Below are positions 6,381-7,826 of a stretch of 7,826 nucleotides of DNA, piece after piece. Positions within the stretch are counted from its first letter, which is position 1. Each line of letters begins with the position of its first letter. Position numbers and translations under genes: made by a program. The notes beneath the pieces were generated by a model that saw nothing but the letters and a program-made list of their open reading frames with translations, was not told where the DNA came from and made no database searches. The DNA comes from Treponema sp. (lineage in GTDB: Bacteria; Spirochaetota; Spirochaetia; Treponematales; Breznakiellaceae), in the NCBI GenBank assembly GCA_031270205.1, contig JAISYA010000029.1:1-7826 (forward strand), written 5' to 3'.

Positions 6381-7421
6381 TCAGTCCCCAACCCGGATTG
6401 AGTTAAACCACGCGTCATTGTAGAGGTCCAGGGCCTCTCCGAGATCGTCTTTCAGCTCGGTACCGGCCAGTTCCTCGGCGGTATACCAGGAATCGCCGGT
6501 TTTGTATTCTCTGGCGGGGATGTTCGCGGTGGCGGGGAAGCCGAACGCGTCCACAAATTCGGCGTAGATTTCCGGCCGGTGGATAAAATCGATGAACTTG
6601 TGGGCCAGGTCGGTGTTTTTGGAACCCTTTAGAATACACATGCTGTCGATATAGGCCGGACCGCCTTCGGGGGGGATGAAGAAAACCGTGTCCGCCATAA
6701 GCTGGGCATTGTCGGCGATTTCCTCAAAGACCACTTCGGCGTAGCCCTGCACTACCCAGAAGTCGCCGTTGGCGTAGCCTTTACCGAATGCCTCGGCGTC
6801 AAACTTGGTGAGGTTCGGCTTCCAGGAATTGTTGATAAGATTTTTCACTTCCTCTATTTGGGCGGGATCTTTGCTGTTCACCGAGTAGCCGAGGTGAACC
6901 AGGGCGTCGCCCATCACTTCCCGCATATCGTCCAACATGGTCATACGGTTGCGGAGGTCCTCCCTGCCGAAGATAGACCAGCTCCGCTCAAAATCGGGAA
7001 CCTTGCCCTTGTTGACGGTAATGCCCGCGGCGCCGAAGTAGTAAGGAACCGAATATTCCATGCCGGGATCATACGTTGCCTTTTGGAGCACCACCGGGTC
7101 GATGTTTTTCAGATTGGAAAGTTTTGATTTGTCGATTTTTTCCAGCATGTTCTGCGCGATCATGATCGACACGTAATCCCCTGAGGGAAAAACAATGTCG
7201 TAACCGCTGCCCCCGGCCTTTATTTTGGCGTACATGTCCTCGTTGGAGGCGAACTCGTCGTAGATCACGGTGACATTGTATTCCTCCTCGAATTTTTCTA
7301 TCACCGTATCCGGGGTGTAGTAGGTCCAATTGTAGATAAAGAGCTGATCGGACTTTTTTCCGCAGCCGTTCAGCATGACCAGGACCAGGGCCATGCCCAG
7401 AACCACAGGTATTTTTTTCAT
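6381..7421 (-). CDS. potD: Spermidine/putrescine-type ABC transporter substrate-binding lipoprotein
   Basis: This extracytoplasmic binding protein hands a polyamine to an ABC permease. The 346-residue precursor has a lipoprotein signal peptide with lipobox LNGC, the acylated residue being Cys20. It matches E. coli PotD along its length: FIYNWTYYTPDTV (28-40), ASNEDMYAKIKAG, YDIVFPSGDYV, KIDKSKLSNLKNIDP, LDDMREVM, GGPAYIDS and an LG-ALDLYND C-terminus. Against the polyamine contacts I recall for E. coli PotD, Trp32, Tyr35, Ser80, Asp165, Glu168 and Asp259 are kept. Tyr85, Trp229, Trp255 and Gln327 are replaced by Asp82, Val224, Tyr257 and Lys324, so ligand preference may differ. The start is well supported by GGAGG five bases upstream. 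No potA, potB or potC gene lies within the window on its upstream side. Confidence 0.93.
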   Translation of the reverse strand: MKKIPVVLGMALVLVMLNGCGKKSDQLFIYNWTYYTPDTVIEKFEEEYNVTVIYDEFASNEDMYAKIKAGGSGYDIVFPSGDYVSIMIAQNMLEKIDKSKLSNLKNIDPVVLQKATYDPGMEYSVPYYFGAAGITVNKGKVPDFERSWSIFGREDLRNRMTMLDDMREVMGDALVHLGYSVNSKDPAQIEEVKNLINNSWKPNLTKFDAEAFGKGYANGDFWVVQGYAEVVFEEIADNAQLMADTVFFIPPEGGPAYIDSMCILKGSKNTDLAHKFIDFIHRPEIYAEFVDAFGFPATANIPAREYKTGDSWYTAEELAGTELKDDLGEALDLYNDAWFNSIRVGD

Positions 7422-7426
7422 CTTTT

Positions 7427-7431
7427 CCTCC
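7427..7431 (-). promoter_or_regulatory. Ribosome binding site of potD
   Basis: On the minus strand GGAGG precedes the ATG at 7421 by five bases (AAAAG). This strong site fixes the start. Confidence 0.88.
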
Positions 7432-7433
7432 GT

Positions 7434-7466
7434 GTGTTGAAATTTGGTATAGTTTTATTTCAACAC
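7434..7466 (-). promoter_or_regulatory. Perfect 10-bp inverted repeat directly upstream of the potD ribosome binding site
   Basis: GTGTTGAAAT (7434-7443) and ATTTCAACAC (7457-7466) are exact reverse complements separated by 13 bases. The inner arm ends two bases before the ribosome binding site. The spacer, read on the minus strand, contains TATACC, a possible -10. The arrangement could be an operator covering the promoter or a hairpin in the 5' leader; the sequence alone does not decide. Confidence 0.5.
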
Positions 7467-7475
7467 GTTTAATCA

Positions 7476-7495
7476 GGGGATTCAAAAGAATCTCC
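7476..7495. repeat. Small hairpin with AAAA loop
   Basis: Bases 7476-7483 pair with 7488-7495 (core GATTC/GAATC, one G-T wobble) around an AAAA loop. It lies between the potD leader repeat and the repeat array. Its function is unknown. Confidence 0.35.
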
Positions 7496-7538
7496 AAAAT
7501 CCAAATTAAAACATTTATGGGCGCGCCGTGCAACCCTT

Positions 7539-7567
7539 ATTCGAAAGTCTGGTTTAATACCCTGCGG
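7539..7567 (+). repeat. Direct repeat copy A1
   Basis: This 29-base sequence begins ATTCGAAAGTCTGG and ends in GCGG. It matches 7708-7736 at 28 of 29 positions, the single difference being T7563 versus C7732. Its core GTCTGGTTTAATACC (7547-7561) is repeated in inverse at 7607-7621. Confidence 0.9.
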
Positions 7568-7621
7568 CTTGCCGCGGCTCAAATGCCGCAACGCTTACAA
7601 TGATTCGGTATTAAACCAGAC
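7547..7621. repeat. Inverted-repeat unit 1 (15-bp perfect arms)
   Basis: GTCTGGTTTAATACC (7547-7561) is exactly complementary to 7607-7621. The 45-base interior holds further complementarity: TGCGGC (7563-7568) with GCCGCA (7585-7590), or GCGGC with GCCGC at 7564-7575. It has no coding potential. Confidence 0.85.
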
Positions 7622-7639
7622 GGTATAAAAAACTTCCTA

Positions 7640-7713
7640 TCGAACGAGCCTCCGATCGAACTAACGCAACGTTTAAGATACCGCGGAGCTCTGCTCCGCG
7701 GAGGCTCATTCGA
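7640..7713. repeat. Central hairpin with nested GC-rich palindrome
   Basis: Bases 7640-7654 pair with 7699-7713 at 14 of 15 positions, including the perfect 9-base arms GAGCCTCCG and CGGAGGCTC. Inside, CCGCGGAGC (7681-7689) is perfectly complementary to GCTCCGCGG (7693-7701) across a TCT loop. The two stems share 7699-7701, so they compete for those bases. Confidence 0.8.
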
Positions 7714-7736
7714 AAGTCTGGTTTAATACCCCGCGG
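7708..7736 (+). repeat. Direct repeat copy A2
   Basis: This is the second copy of the 29-base repeat at 7539-7567, offset by 169 bases. It begins inside the right arm of the central hairpin, so the repeat families overlap. Confidence 0.9.
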
Positions 7737-7776
7737 TCCACATAACGCAATGTCTGCGGAAATTTGGTATTAAACC
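7720..7776. repeat. Inverted-repeat unit 2 (11-bp perfect arms)
   Basis: GGTTTAATACC (7720-7730) is exactly complementary to GGTATTAAACC (7766-7776), a shortened version of unit 1. Inside, CCGC (7731-7734) can pair with GCGG (7756-7759), echoing the GC-rich inner stem of unit 1. TAACGCAATGT (7743-7753) resembles TAACGCAACGT at 7662-7672. Confidence 0.8.
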
Positions 7777-7826
7777 CCAAGCCGCTTGTACGAGGAGGGT
7801 ATTATCAGGCCAAAAGTCTGCAATTT

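Noticed and set aside
5723..6418. Antisense open frame opposite dacA, running across the terminator hairpin
   Set aside because: It is an overlap artefact of GC-rich coding sequence and crosses both the convergent hairpin and the end of potD.
7607..7730. Integron attC site (ATTAAAC at one end, GTTTAAT at the other)
   Set aside because: The ends miss the RYYYAAC and GTTRRRY core rules by one position each, and there is no cassette gene or integrase in view.
7539..7736. CRISPR array
   Set aside because: Only two direct copies 169 bases apart are present, with inverted copies between them and no regular spacers or cas genes.
7792..7798. GAGGAGG as a ribosome binding site for a gene starting at the right edge
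   Set aside because: No ATG, GTG or TTG follows at a usable distance before the window ends, so no gene can be supported.

Overview
This window carries six protein-coding genes. They fall into three blocks: a catabolic operon, a housekeeping pair and a solute-uptake gene, followed by a gene-free repeat-rich end. The source looks like a chromosome of a moderately GC-rich bacterium with a lipoprotein-type PotD and an E. coli-like AsnS. A spirochaete, possibly a free-living or insect-gut Treponema relative, would fit. That placement is a weak inference from overall protein flavour, because no rRNA or other decisive marker is present.

Region 1 (1-3362, + strand) is an apparent operon of three enzymes with 25- and 29-base gaps. 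First is a transaldolase-family aldolase whose 5' end lies outside the window. Second is an aldehyde dehydrogenase of the CoA-acylating methylmalonate-semialdehyde dehydrogenase type. Third is an NAD-dependent dehydrogenase of the 3-hydroxyacyl-CoA / L-gulonate 3-dehydrogenase superfamily. Together they look like an uncharacterised route that oxidises a hydroxy acid or sugar acid, cleaves a carbon skeleton by Schiff-base chemistry, and captures the aldehyde as an acyl-CoA or acid. The substrate cannot be read from the sequence.

Region 2 (3363-6238, + strand) starts with a 185-base gap holding a likely promoter for asnS. The promoter lies so close to the ATG that the mRNA may be leaderless. 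asnS (asparaginyl-tRNA synthetase) is followed 33 bases later by a dacA-type D,D-carboxypeptidase with a signal peptide and a C-terminal membrane anchor.

Region 3 (6239-7826) begins with a strong 13-bp hairpin between the convergent dacA and potD genes. potD (- strand) encodes a polyamine-type ABC substrate-binding lipoprotein with no permease or ATPase gene beside it here. A perfect 10-bp inverted repeat sits directly upstream of its ribosome binding site. The last 300 bases hold no gene. They contain an interlocking set of direct and inverted repeats: two 29-base near-identical direct copies, two inverted copies of their core, and nested GC-rich hairpins. This looks like an extragenic repeat or MITE-like element and is the most unusual part of the window.
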